A DNA stretch of 24,423 nt, taken from the NCBI GenBank assembly GCA_947628465.1, contig CANQZZ010000010.1, positions 1 to 24,423 on the forward strand. Direction: 5' to 3'. Both the position numbers and the translations under genes were made by a program. Every line of letters starts with the position of its first letter. Within the stretch, counting starts at the first letter, position 1. Source of the DNA: an uncultured Clostridia bacterium. Lineage in GTDB: Bacteria; Bacillota_A; Clostridia; TANB77; CAG-508. The notes under the pieces are model-generated. The model saw only the letters and a list, made by a program, of their open reading frames with translations. It made no database searches and was not told where the DNA came from. Of this stretch, positions 1 to 6,715 are shown piece after piece.

Positions 1-1072
1 TTTTATATTTGTACTTTCTGTTCCTCCGTGAACGAGCTCCTATTTCTTTATTATTTCCAACAACATCTTCTAATGGTACAGAGTCTAGTTTACCATTTTT
101 TAATGTTACTAAAACATTAAATTTTCCTTCTAATGCAAGTTCCATGGCTTTAGAACCATATTTTGTAGATAAAACTCTATCATAAGCTGTTGGAGTTCCA
201 CCTCTTTGTACATATCCAAGTACAGTATTTCTAGATACCATACCTGTTAATTCTTCTAAATCTCTTGAAAGTTTTTCTCCTATTCCTCCAAGTCTTATAT
301 TATCTAATCCTTTTCCATCATTAAGTGTTGTTTTAATTGTTATTTCACCATCTTTTGGTCTAGCTCCCTCTGATACTACTATTATACTAAATTTCTTTCC
401 TTCTTCTTTTCTTCTATTTATTTTATCTACTATTTTATTTATATCATAAGGAATTTCTGGTATTATTGCTGCATCAGCTCCACCTGCTATTGCAGATTCT
501 AATGCTATCCAACCTGCATATCTTCCCATAACTTCAAGTGTCATAATTCTGTGATGAGACTCTGCTGTTGAATGTAATCTATCTAAGGCTTCTGTTGCAA
601 CTGATACTGCTGTGTTATATCCGAATGTAACCTCTGAATGTGCAACATCATTATCTATTGTTTTTGGTACACCGATTATATTTAATCCTCTTAATGTAAA
701 ATCTCTTGCAGATTTTTGTGTTCCATCTCCTCCCAAAGTAAATATACAATCAAATCCTGCATTTTTTGCATTTTCAACTGCTTTGTATGACATATCTTTA
801 TATACTTTTTCTCCATTTTCTTCTACTGGATAATTAAATAAATTAGTGCTATTTGATGCTCCTATAATTGTTCCACCTCTATGAAGCAGACCTGATGCAC
901 TTCCATTTGATTCAAGTTTTATATATTTATTTTCTAAAAGCCCTTTATATCCTTCTATATATCCATAGCACTCTACTCCATGAGTTTCAGCAGTTTTAAC
1001 TATTGCACGAATTACTGCATTAAGACCTGGACAGTCTCCTCCGTTTGTAATTATTGCAACTTTTTTTACCAT
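1..1072 (-). CDS. pfkA: 6-phosphofructokinase, C-terminus cut by window edge
   Basis: Catalyses phosphorylation of fructose 6-phosphate in glycolysis (cytosol). Visible: the N-terminal nucleotide loop GGDCPGLNA (residues 11-19), GGDGT (114-118), the catalytic PKTIDND (136-142), MGRYAGW (182-188) and a C-terminal QRGG motif. GGDG is the ATP-type signature, while Lys in PKTIDND is shared with pyrophosphate-type enzymes; this mix is known from ATP-using group III enzymes, so ATP is the likely donor. The ATG at 1072 follows TTAGGAGG with good spacing. At codon 349 an in-frame CGG (28-26) breaks the frame: read straight it gives a basic tail RRNRKYKYK, read with a +1 shift it gives SGGTESTNIK, a much more natural family ending. 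No stop is reached before the left edge. Confidence 0.93.
   Translation of the reverse strand, partial: MVKKVAIITNGGDCPGLNAVIRAIVKTAETHGVECYGYIEGYKGLLENKYIKLESNGSASGLLHRGGTIIGASNSTNLFNYPVEENGEKVYKDMSYKAVENAKNAGFDCIFTLGGDGTQKSARDFTLRGLNIIGVPKTIDNDVAHSEVTFGYNTAVSVATEALDRLHSTAESHHRIMTLEVMGRYAGWIALESAIAGGADAAIIPEIPYDINKIVDKINRRKEEGKKFSIIVVSEGARPKDGEITIKTTLNDGKGLDNIRLGGIGEKLSRDLEELTGMVSRNTVLGYVQRGGTPTAYDRVLSTKYGSKAMELALEGKFNVLVTLKNGKLDSVPLEDVVGNNKEIGARSRRNRKYKYK
25..28 (-). other. +1 recoding site CGGA in pfkA
   Basis: TCA CGG AGG in the upstream frame. Skipping the C gives TCA-GGA-GGA-ACA (S-G-G-T). The zero frame does not stop before the window ends, so here the evidence is the better protein match only. 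Confidence 0.7.
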
Positions 1073-1126
1073 ACTTTTTCCTCCTAATATTTTTTAATGA
1101 AATAAGCCATATTAATGCTCTTATAT

Positions 1127-1154
1127 ATTATATCAATAAAAAAAATATTTACAA
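1127..1154 (-). promoter_or_regulatory. Probable pfkA promoter
   Basis: TATAAT at 1132-1127 with TTGTAA (4 of 6 to TTGACA) at 1154-1149 and a 16-base spacer. The -35 lies in the stem of the upstream gene's terminator, so the two signals overlap. Confidence 0.5.
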
Positions 1155-1170
1155 GTATTTGTAAATATTT
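1143..1170 (-). terminator. Terminator after the SGNH-like gene
   Basis: Perfect 12-bp inverted repeat (1143-1154 with 1159-1170, loop GTAT), followed on the minus strand by a run of T. It starts 8 bases after the stop at 1178 and closes the regulator-iscS-iscU-SGNH unit. The stem is AT-rich, so its strength is uncertain. Confidence 0.7.
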
Positions 1171-1177
1171 TTAAAAT

Positions 1178-2182
1178 TTATGATATCGATTTATTATATT
1201 CTTCTAATTTTTTATCATAAAGTTCATCCCCTGAATAATTTGTTAAATTATATTTATCAGATAAAAGTTTTGAAAAATATTTTGAAAGTTTAGTTGCACC
1301 TGTTAAATTTAAGTGAAGCCCTCCATCATATGTATCTTGTGAATAATCTATTCCAATTTCTTCTACATTTTCTAATAAGTTAAAATAATCTGCATCATGC
1401 TCATTTGCATAATTTTTAATTTGCTCATCATATTCGTCATACCAATATGGATAAAGACTTGGTGCTTTTATTAATACAAGCTTTATATTATTTTCTTTGC
1501 AAAGGTCTGATATTTTATCTAAATACTCATAACATTCTGTATTAAATTCATAATTTGCAAGTAATCTTTTTGTTGGAAGGTTAGTAACAGGCTTAATATT
1601 TTTGTTAATTAAAAATCCATTATATGTATTGTCTTTTCTTTTAAATAAATACTTGAAATCTTCACCAGATAATTCATCAAATCTTGAATGATATCTTAAT
1701 ATTGGAAACACATATGATATAAATGTTTCATCTTCTGTCATTGAGGCATTTATCATATCTACTTTTTCTTTTGACCACTTCATGTTATCCATAGCTAATC
1801 TGTTATAGCTTTCACTAACTTTATCACTATCTTTTCCATATCTCATTGAATTCACATTTAATACTACTACTTTTGGTATTTCATATTTTAAAGTTTCTTT
1901 TAATATATAGTAAGATTGCCAAATTAATTGTTGTGATGATCCTCTTACATAAGCTTTTATTCCATCTTGCTCATACATTACCATAGGTGAGAAATTCGCA
2001 TATACTTCGCAATCGCCTATAAATATAACTTCATGGTCTTTTACCTCTTTATAATATTGGCTTATCATACTACCTTCAACTAAGCTTTCTGCATATTTAG
2101 GTTTTAAAAGTATGTTTAAAAATGCAAAAATCAAAATAAATACAATTAATATAGCTATTGTTATTATTATTGCTTTTTTCAT
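1178..2182 (-). CDS. Membrane-anchored SGNH-hydrolase-like protein
   Basis: A 334-residue protein with one N-terminal membrane segment (about 4-26) and an extracytoplasmic domain resembling SGNH/DltD-type acyl-group enzymes. Block I reads FIGDCEVYANFSP: the place of the nucleophilic Ser in GDS is taken by Cys (residue 58). The C-terminal block D-G-G-L-H (286-290) supplies the usual Asp and His. Likely role, by inference: modification of a cell-envelope polymer; substrate unknown. The start at 2182 is preferred because AAAGGA stands in front of it; an in-frame TTG at 2209 would overlap iscU. It lies 14 bases after the iscU stop and shares its transcript, though a link to Fe-S assembly is not obvious. 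The Cys could mean a thiol nucleophile or an inactive relative. Confidence 0.7.
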   Translation of the reverse strand: MKKAIIITIAILIVFILIFAFLNILLKPKYAESLVEGSMISQYYKEVKDHEVIFIGDCEVYANFSPMVMYEQDGIKAYVRGSSQQLIWQSYYILKETLKYEIPKVVVLNVNSMRYGKDSDKVSESYNRLAMDNMKWSKEKVDMINASMTEDETFISYVFPILRYHSRFDELSGEDFKYLFKRKDNTYNGFLINKNIKPVTNLPTKRLLANYEFNTECYEYLDKISDLCKENNIKLVLIKAPSLYPYWYDEYDEQIKNYANEHDADYFNLLENVEEIGIDYSQDTYDGGLHLNLTGATKLSKYFSKLLSDKYNLTNYSGDELYDKKLEEYNKSIS

Positions 2183-2196
2183 TTTTATCCTTTCCT

Positions 2197-2637
2197 TTAC
2201 CCTTGACAATGTTCACAGTTATGTTCTTTTAGCTTGCATTTTTCTTTAATTTCTTCTTCAGAAAGTTTTCCTTCTTTTCTGTAATAATCTGCAATTGCTT
2301 CTCTTATAGCTTCTTCTGCTAATACTGAGCAATGTAATTTTACAGGTGGAAGTCCATCTAATGCTTTTACAACATCACTATTTTTTAATTCTAATGCTTC
2401 CTCTAAAGTTTTTCCTTTTATCATTTCTGTTGATATACTGCTTGTTGCAATTGCTGCTCCACATCCAAATGTTTTGAATTTTACATCAACAATTACATTG
2501 TTTTCTATCTTCAAAAACATTTTCATTATATCACCACATACTGGGTTACCTACTTCTCCTACTCCTGATGCATCGTCTATTTTTCCAACATTTCTTGGAT
2601 TTGTGTAATGTTCTACTACTTTGTCTGAATATTCCAT
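2197..2637 (-). CDS. iscU: Fe-S cluster assembly scaffold IscU/NifU-like
   Basis: Scaffold on which sulfur from the desulfurase and iron are assembled into Fe-S clusters before transfer to apoproteins. The three ligand cysteines are in place: C34 in NPVCGD, C59 in FGCGAA, C103 in LHCSVL, with D36 after the first. The core is the usual length (about 125 residues). A C-terminal extension carries three further cysteines (C134, C141, C144: C-X6-C-X2-C). The ATG is one base after the iscS stop (TAA-A-ATG), so translation is coupled. The gene order regulator-iscS-iscU fits a dedicated assembly operon. Confidence 0.93.
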   Translation of the reverse strand: MEYSDKVVEHYTNPRNVGKIDDASGVGEVGNPVCGDIMKMFLKIENNVIVDVKFKTFGCGAAIATSSISTEMIKGKTLEEALELKNSDVVKALDGLPPVKLHCSVLAEEAIREAIADYYRKEGKLSEEEIKEKCKLKEHNCEHCQG

Positions 2638-2638
2638 T

Positions 2639-3823
2639 TTATTTTCCTCCCTTTTCTATAAATTCTTCCCACAATGGAGACATTTCTCTTAATCTGTTTA
2701 TGATTTCTACTAAATTATTTACTAAGTATTCTATTTCTTCTTTTGTATTTAATTTTCCAATTGATATTCTTAAAGAACCATGTGCTATTTCATGTGGCAA
2801 ACCTATTGCAAGTAATACATGTGATGGATCAAGTGAACCTGATGTACAAGCACTTCCACTTGATGCACATATTCCTTTTGCATCTAAGTTTAAAAGTATT
2901 CCTTCGCCTTCTACAAATCTAAAAGATATATTGCTGTTTCCTGGAAGTCTATTTCCTATTGCTCCATTTACTTTTACATAAGGTATTTTTTCTTTTATTT
3001 GTTCTTCATAAAAGTCTCTTAGCTCACTAATTCTTTTATTTTTACTGTCTAAATCTTTATATGCAATTTCTATTGCTTTTCCCATTCCAACAATTCCAGG
3101 TACATTTTCTGTTCCTGCTCTTTTATTTCTTTCTTGATGTCCTCCGTTTATAAATTTTTGGAATTTAACTTTATTGCTTACATATAATGCACCAATTCCT
3201 TTTGGCCCATAAAATTTATGTGCTGACATTGAAAGTGCATCTATATTAAGTTCTTTTACATCTATTTTTACACTACCTACTGCTTGAACTGCATCTGTAT
3301 GAAATACTATGTTGTTTTCTTTGGCAATTTGTCCTATTTCTTTAATAGGTTCTATTGTACCAATTTCATTGTTTGCAAACATTACTGTTATAAGAGTTGT
3401 TGTAGGCTTTATTGATTTCTTTAATTCTGATAAATCAACTACTCCATATTCATCTACATTTAAGTATGTAACTTCGAAGCCTTCTTTTTCTAATTGTTTG
3501 CATGTTTCTAATACTGCTGGATGCTCTATTTTAGATGTTATAATATGATTTCCTTTATCTTTGTAGCTGTATGCTATTCCTCTTATAGCAGTATTATCGC
3601 TTTCGCTTCCTCCTGCTGTAAAATATATTTCTTTTGAATCACAATTTAAAGTATTTGCAATAATTTCTCTTGCATTTTCAACAGCTTTTCTGTTTTGTCT
3701 TCCAATTTTGTATATTGAAGATGGATTTCCATAACTTTCTGAATAGTATGGTAACATTTCCTTTAATACTTCTTCATCTGTTCTTGTTGTAGCACTATTG
3801 TCAAAATAATAAATTTTATCCAT
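2639..3823 (-). CDS. iscS: Cysteine desulfurase (IscS/NifS)
   Basis: PLP enzyme that removes sulfur from L-cysteine as a persulfide for Fe-S clusters and thio-modified tRNA. 394 residues, normal for the family. PLP site: H101 (EHPAV), D177 (HTDAVQ) and the Schiff-base lysine K203 in SAHKFYGPKG. The persulfide cysteine is C326 in SSGSACTSGS, on the long flexible loop typical of group I enzymes. The start ATG overlaps the last 8 bases of the upstream regulator gene and is preceded by AAGGAAGG. It is joined to iscU with a one-base gap. Confidence 0.95.
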   Translation of the reverse strand: MDKIYYFDNSATTRTDEEVLKEMLPYYSESYGNPSSIYKIGRQNRKAVENAREIIANTLNCDSKEIYFTAGGSESDNTAIRGIAYSYKDKGNHIITSKIEHPAVLETCKQLEKEGFEVTYLNVDEYGVVDLSELKKSIKPTTTLITVMFANNEIGTIEPIKEIGQIAKENNIVFHTDAVQAVGSVKIDVKELNIDALSMSAHKFYGPKGIGALYVSNKVKFQKFINGGHQERNKRAGTENVPGIVGMGKAIEIAYKDLDSKNKRISELRDFYEEQIKEKIPYVKVNGAIGNRLPGNSNISFRFVEGEGILLNLDAKGICASSGSACTSGSLDPSHVLLAIGLPHEIAHGSLRISIGKLNTKEEIEYLVNNLVEIINRLREMSPLWEEFIEKGGK

Positions 3824-4278
3824 TATTAATATCCTTCCTTCCTTTTCTTCTTGAACAATTTATACATTTATCGTTATTTATATCATACCCACATTCTAGG
3901 CTATATAAACCTAAAGTTTTATGTGTGTATTTCGCCAGTTTATTTAATGTTTCGTCATCAAGAGTTGCCTTTATTTTACTTGCTTCTTCTTCTGCCTTTT
4001 CTTTGTCTATTTCTAATATACCATTTAAAAATAAATATACTATATCATAAGCTTCTAGAACTTTTTTTGCATATTTATTTCCCTTTTCTGTTAATGATAT
4101 ATCGCCATAAGTCTCATAATTTACTAATCCTTCTTCTTTTAAATTTATTATCGTATAATTAACAGTAGGTTTTGTTTTATTTAATATTTTAGCTATATCT
4201 GTAACTCTTACTTTTTTTTCTTCATTTTGCAGAATATATATAGCTTTTAAATACTCTTCTCCGAGTTTTGGTAATCAT
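3816..4278 (-). CDS. DtxR/MntR-like winged-helix regulator with Cys tail, read through a +1 shift
   Basis: Read with one skipped base at codon 6 (CGG, 4263-4261) this is a 153-residue regulator: an N-terminal winged helix (VTDIAKILNKTKPTVNYTI as recognition region, then a wing ending in LTEKG) and a helical domain like the dimerisation/metal domain of DtxR and MntR. By eye alignment to MntR the manganese ligands are not kept (equivalents are E, K, Y, S, K, A). Instead the C-terminus has C-X8-C-X2-C (ECGYDINNDKCINC). Context is decisive: it overlaps iscS by 8 bases and is first in the operon. I infer an Fe-S or thiol-based sensor controlling Fe-S assembly, analogous to IscR but of a different fold. 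ATG 4278 follows AAAGGAGG. Without the shift the frame ends after 18 codons. Confidence 0.75.
4260..4263 (-). other. +1 recoding site CGGA in the DtxR-like gene
   Basis: ACT CGG AGA in the start frame, which then stops at TGA 13 codons on. Skipping C gives ACT-GGA-GAA-GAG (T-G-E-E-Y-L), the expected start of a DtxR-type helix. The site is only six codons from the start. Confidence 0.75.
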
Positions 4279-4295
4279 TAAAATTTGCCTCCTTT

Positions 4296-4311
4296 GTTAG
4301 AGTCCTCTAAC
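4296..4311 (-). promoter_or_regulatory. Operator palindrome of the DtxR-like/isc operon
   Basis: Perfect inverted repeat GTTAGAGTCCTCTAAC (7-bp arms, 2-bp centre). It directly abuts the -10 box and covers the expected transcription start, a classic repressor position. The TTAG...CTAA half-sites recall DtxR-family operators. Binding by the adjacent regulator is inferred. Confidence 0.75.
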
Positions 4312-4340
4312 ATTATATATACGATATTTTATTTTGTCAA
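4312..4340 (-). promoter_or_regulatory. Consensus sigma-A promoter of the regulator-iscS-iscU operon
   Basis: TTGACA at 4340-4335, 17-base spacer, TATAAT at 4317-4312: a perfect match to consensus. So strong a promoter next to an operator suggests control by repression. Confidence 0.9.
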
Positions 4341-4350
4341 TATATTTAAC

Positions 4351-4380
4351 AAAAAAAGTTAGATTTCTCTAACTTTTTTT
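4351..4380 (-). terminator. Terminator of the pilin/LamG gene, stem resembling the isc operator
   Basis: A7-GTTAGA-TTTC-TCTAAC-T7: 13-bp arms with a T run on both strands, 20 bases after the stop at 4400. The core GTTAGATTTCTCTAAC matches 14 of 16 bases of the operator at 4296-4311, with centres 62 bp apart. Confidence 0.85.
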
Positions 4381-4399
4381 GTCATTTGTTATTTTTCCT

Positions 4400-5695
4400 T
4401 TATTCTTTGTTAATTTCTTTTAATGCATCTCTATATGAAAGTGTTGTATCATAATTATCCCATACTTTATCACTATCTAATGGTTTTGTATAAAGTCTTA
4501 CTGTATATACTTTTCCTTGAAGATAATATAAATTGCCAGCTCCCCACCACGGACACACACCTACAAAGCAAGGTACATCATTTCCATTCCAAGTGTTCAA
4601 ACCTGCTTGGTAGCTATCTTGACCATAACCAGTATAACCATACAATTTTCCATTTATATAACATGCAACACAATCAGCTTTTTGATCTTGCATAAATTGT
4701 TTTATTTCATCATTTTCTGGTAAACCCGCTTTATATCTATAATATACTACTGTTAGGTACACATCTTTTTTTATATAATCGGAAGGATTTATACCATTTA
4801 AATTAGTATCGCCATTGTCCTTAGTAAACATATTCTTACCAGAATTATGCCAAGAAGAAGGTTCGTAAAACTTACAAAAAGTATAATTAGAATTATTTAA
4901 ACCTGCAAATCTCATTGCCTCAGTACATGTAGTATCTTCTAAGGTTTTAATTCTACAAAATAATGCAGAATGCATTTTACTACTACCATTATTGTATAAT
5001 CCCCTATCCAAATTCATATACATCTCAAATGTAAAGCCATTACTAAAATCTCCTGGCTTTGTTAATTTTAAATAGTCATCTTTTCCATCAAATACTAATG
5101 CCATACTTTCCTCATCATATGTTACTCCACCTGTTCCATCTTTTTCTTTTCCATAATTTTCTACATTTTCCCAACTGCCTTCATCGCTTAAATTCGTAGC
5201 ATCTATATTTAATGCTATATCTGTTGTTACTGCCATGCTATCTGTATAATCTAATTGATGATATTCTCCATTTTCTAAGTATTCTATTTCTCCTGTTTCA
5301 TAATTTATTACCCAATTGTATTTTGCTTTTCCATATTTTCCTATTTCTGTCCCACTCTCTATATAGTTCCATCCTGTTCCATAATTCTTTTCTTTTGTAA
5401 ATACCATATCCCATCTTTCTCCGTCATATAATCCTTTGTCATATAATTCTTCTCCTAACTTATTTTCAGATTTATTATCATATTGTGATATTAAATATGT
5501 TGCTATATTTTCTTGTAATGCTTCTCTTTCATATTCTATTTCTGTCTGTTTTGCTGCTTTTTTGGCGTTTGTAAATATTCCTCCATTTAATGTTACATTT
5601 ACTGTTACTCCTACTAATATTAGCATTACTATTATTGTTATTACTAATGCTATTAATGTTATTCCTCTTTTTGACTTTAATTTTTCTTTTGGCAT
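4400..5695 (-). CDS. Pilin-like N-terminus fused to a LamG/ConA-like domain
   Basis: 431 residues. The N-terminus KSKRGITLIALVITIIV is a type IV prepilin-like signal: basic leader, Gly cleavage site, then a hydrophobic helix. Glu at mature position 5 is replaced by Ala, which is common in clostridial pseudopilin-like proteins. A coiled region follows to about residue 75. From about residue 165 the sequence is a jelly-roll LamG/concanavalin-like domain (start VFDGKDDYLKL, end VYTVRLYTKPLDSDKVWDNY). Likely a surface-exposed carbohydrate- or protein-binding protein. RBS GGGAG stands before ATG 5695. Own promoter and terminator make it monocistronic. No pilus machinery genes are in the window, so assembly into a pilus is not shown. 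Confidence 0.75.
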   Translation of the reverse strand: MPKEKLKSKRGITLIALVITIIVMLILVGVTVNVTLNGGIFTNAKKAAKQTEIEYEREALQENIATYLISQYDNKSENKLGEELYDKGLYDGERWDMVFTKEKNYGTGWNYIESGTEIGKYGKAKYNWVINYETGEIEYLENGEYHQLDYTDSMAVTTDIALNIDATNLSDEGSWENVENYGKEKDGTGGVTYDEESMALVFDGKDDYLKLTKPGDFSNGFTFEMYMNLDRGLYNNGSSKMHSALFCRIKTLEDTTCTEAMRFAGLNNSNYTFCKFYEPSSWHNSGKNMFTKDNGDTNLNGINPSDYIKKDVYLTVVYYRYKAGLPENDEIKQFMQDQKADCVACYINGKLYGYTGYGQDSYQAGLNTWNGNDVPCFVGVCPWWGAGNLYYLQGKVYTVRLYTKPLDSDKVWDNYDTTLSYRDALKEINKE

Positions 5696-5735
5696 TTCTT
5701 TTGCTCCCTTCTTTTGTTTTTTACTTGTTATGTTT

Positions 5736-5764
5736 ATTATAATTTATACGTTTTCATTTTGCAA
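5736..5764 (-). promoter_or_regulatory. Promoter of the pilin/LamG gene
   Basis: TTGCAA at 5764-5759, 17-base spacer, TATAAT at 5741-5736, about 40 bases before the start codon. Confidence 0.65.
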
Positions 5765-5817
5765 TAGTATTTTTAATTTTTTATCTTTTTATTTTTTTGT
5801 ATTTTTACACATAAAAA

Positions 5818-5840
5818 TAACTCTGCATTATGCAGAGTTA
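5818..5840 (-). terminator. Terminator downstream of sortase
   Basis: Perfect 10-bp stem TAACTCTGCA/TGCAGAGTTA with a 3-base loop, followed on the minus strand by TTTTT. It is 87 bases after the sortase stop. The stem sequence recurs in the terminator at 9914-9938. Confidence 0.8.
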
Positions 5841-5926
5841 CTTTTATCTAATTCTTAAATTTTTAACTTCATTTAAATTTTTACATTTAAATGTCTTCGA
5901 GTAAACGATTTTCTTTTAAAATAAAT

Positions 5927-6661
5927 CTAATTTAATGCTCTTAAAGCACAAACCACAACATATCTTGCATCTTCAGTTTCATAAGAACAAGTAGATAATG
6001 TTAAGAATTTATCTAATTCTGATACTTCAACATATGATTTAAAATCTGTTTTTTCTTTCATTTCATTAATAACTGTTTCATCAATTTTTTCTAAAGAATA
6101 TAATTTATCGTCACTTGATGTTGTATAACCAAAAACTAATTCTAATGCAAAAATCTTATCTGGTGTGAAATAATATGCCTCTTTATGCGTATTATAATAT
6201 TCTTGATCTTTGTACGCTTGCAAATTGCCAAACATACTTCCATTTTTCATATTATGTCCATATATAATAGTGTTATCATCTAACAAATTGGAGTTATTTC
6301 TATAATCCATAAATATACTTCCTGCTCTGTTATTCTTTCCGATAGCTGATTTTTTCAAATATTTTTCATTATCTTTTCCCTGTAGAACTGGATAATGAAT
6401 TTCTGTATTTGGAATATATATCCAACCTATTATTTCAGAATTTTTTTCTTTTAATTTAGAAAAATCTACACTAATTGGCAATGCTTGTGGCAGCAATACT
6501 TCTTCTGCATTTGGTGTTTGAATAATTGATTCTTCTATTAGTTTTTGCTGTGTTTCTTTGTTTTCTTTTTGTTCAAGAAAATATTGTATTATTTGATAAG
6601 CAGAAAATAAGAAAACAAATATACAAATACACAAAATTCCTATTTTTAACTTCTTTTTCAT
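5927..6661 (-). CDS. srtB: Class B sortase
   Basis: Membrane transpeptidase that cleaves a sorting signal on exported proteins and joins them to peptidoglycan. 244 residues with an N-terminal membrane anchor (about 7-27). Catalytic residues are visible: H136 in IIYGHNM, C225 in TLSTCS, R233 in EDARYVVVCAL. The insert between His and Cys and the MDYRN motif are class B features. It lies directly downstream of the Big2 protein that ends in a PNTGD sorting signal, its obvious substrate. The ATG at 6661 has only a weak ribosome site (GAGAGG). A hairpin lies between the two genes. Confidence 0.92.
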   Translation of the reverse strand: MKKKLKIGILCICIFVFLFSAYQIIQYFLEQKENKETQQKLIEESIIQTPNAEEVLLPQALPISVDFSKLKEKNSEIIGWIYIPNTEIHYPVLQGKDNEKYLKKSAIGKNNRAGSIFMDYRNNSNLLDDNTIIYGHNMKNGSMFGNLQAYKDQEYYNTHKEAYYFTPDKIFALELVFGYTTSSDDKLYSLEKIDETVINEMKEKTDFKSYVEVSELDKFLTLSTCSYETEDARYVVVCALRALN

Positions 6662-6678
6662 TTTAAGCCTCTCAATAC

Positions 6679-6709
6679 AAACCTTGATAGCTGTTAGCTA
6701 TCAAGGTTT
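6679..6709 (-). terminator. Intercistronic hairpin between Big2 gene and sortase
   Basis: Perfect 13-bp stem (6679-6691 with 6697-6709), loop of 5. On the minus strand it is followed only by TTTGTATT, a poor T run, so it may terminate part of the transcripts and lower sortase relative to its substrate, or protect the mRNA end. Confidence 0.6.
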
Positions 6710-6715
6710 TATTTA

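Noticed and set aside
4265..4272. Homopolymer slip (AAAA for AAA) as cause of the regulator frameshift
   Set aside because: It would also restore a frame (M-I-T-K-L-G-E), but skipping the C of the in-frame CGG five bases on does so equally well and follows the rule of the other six sites.
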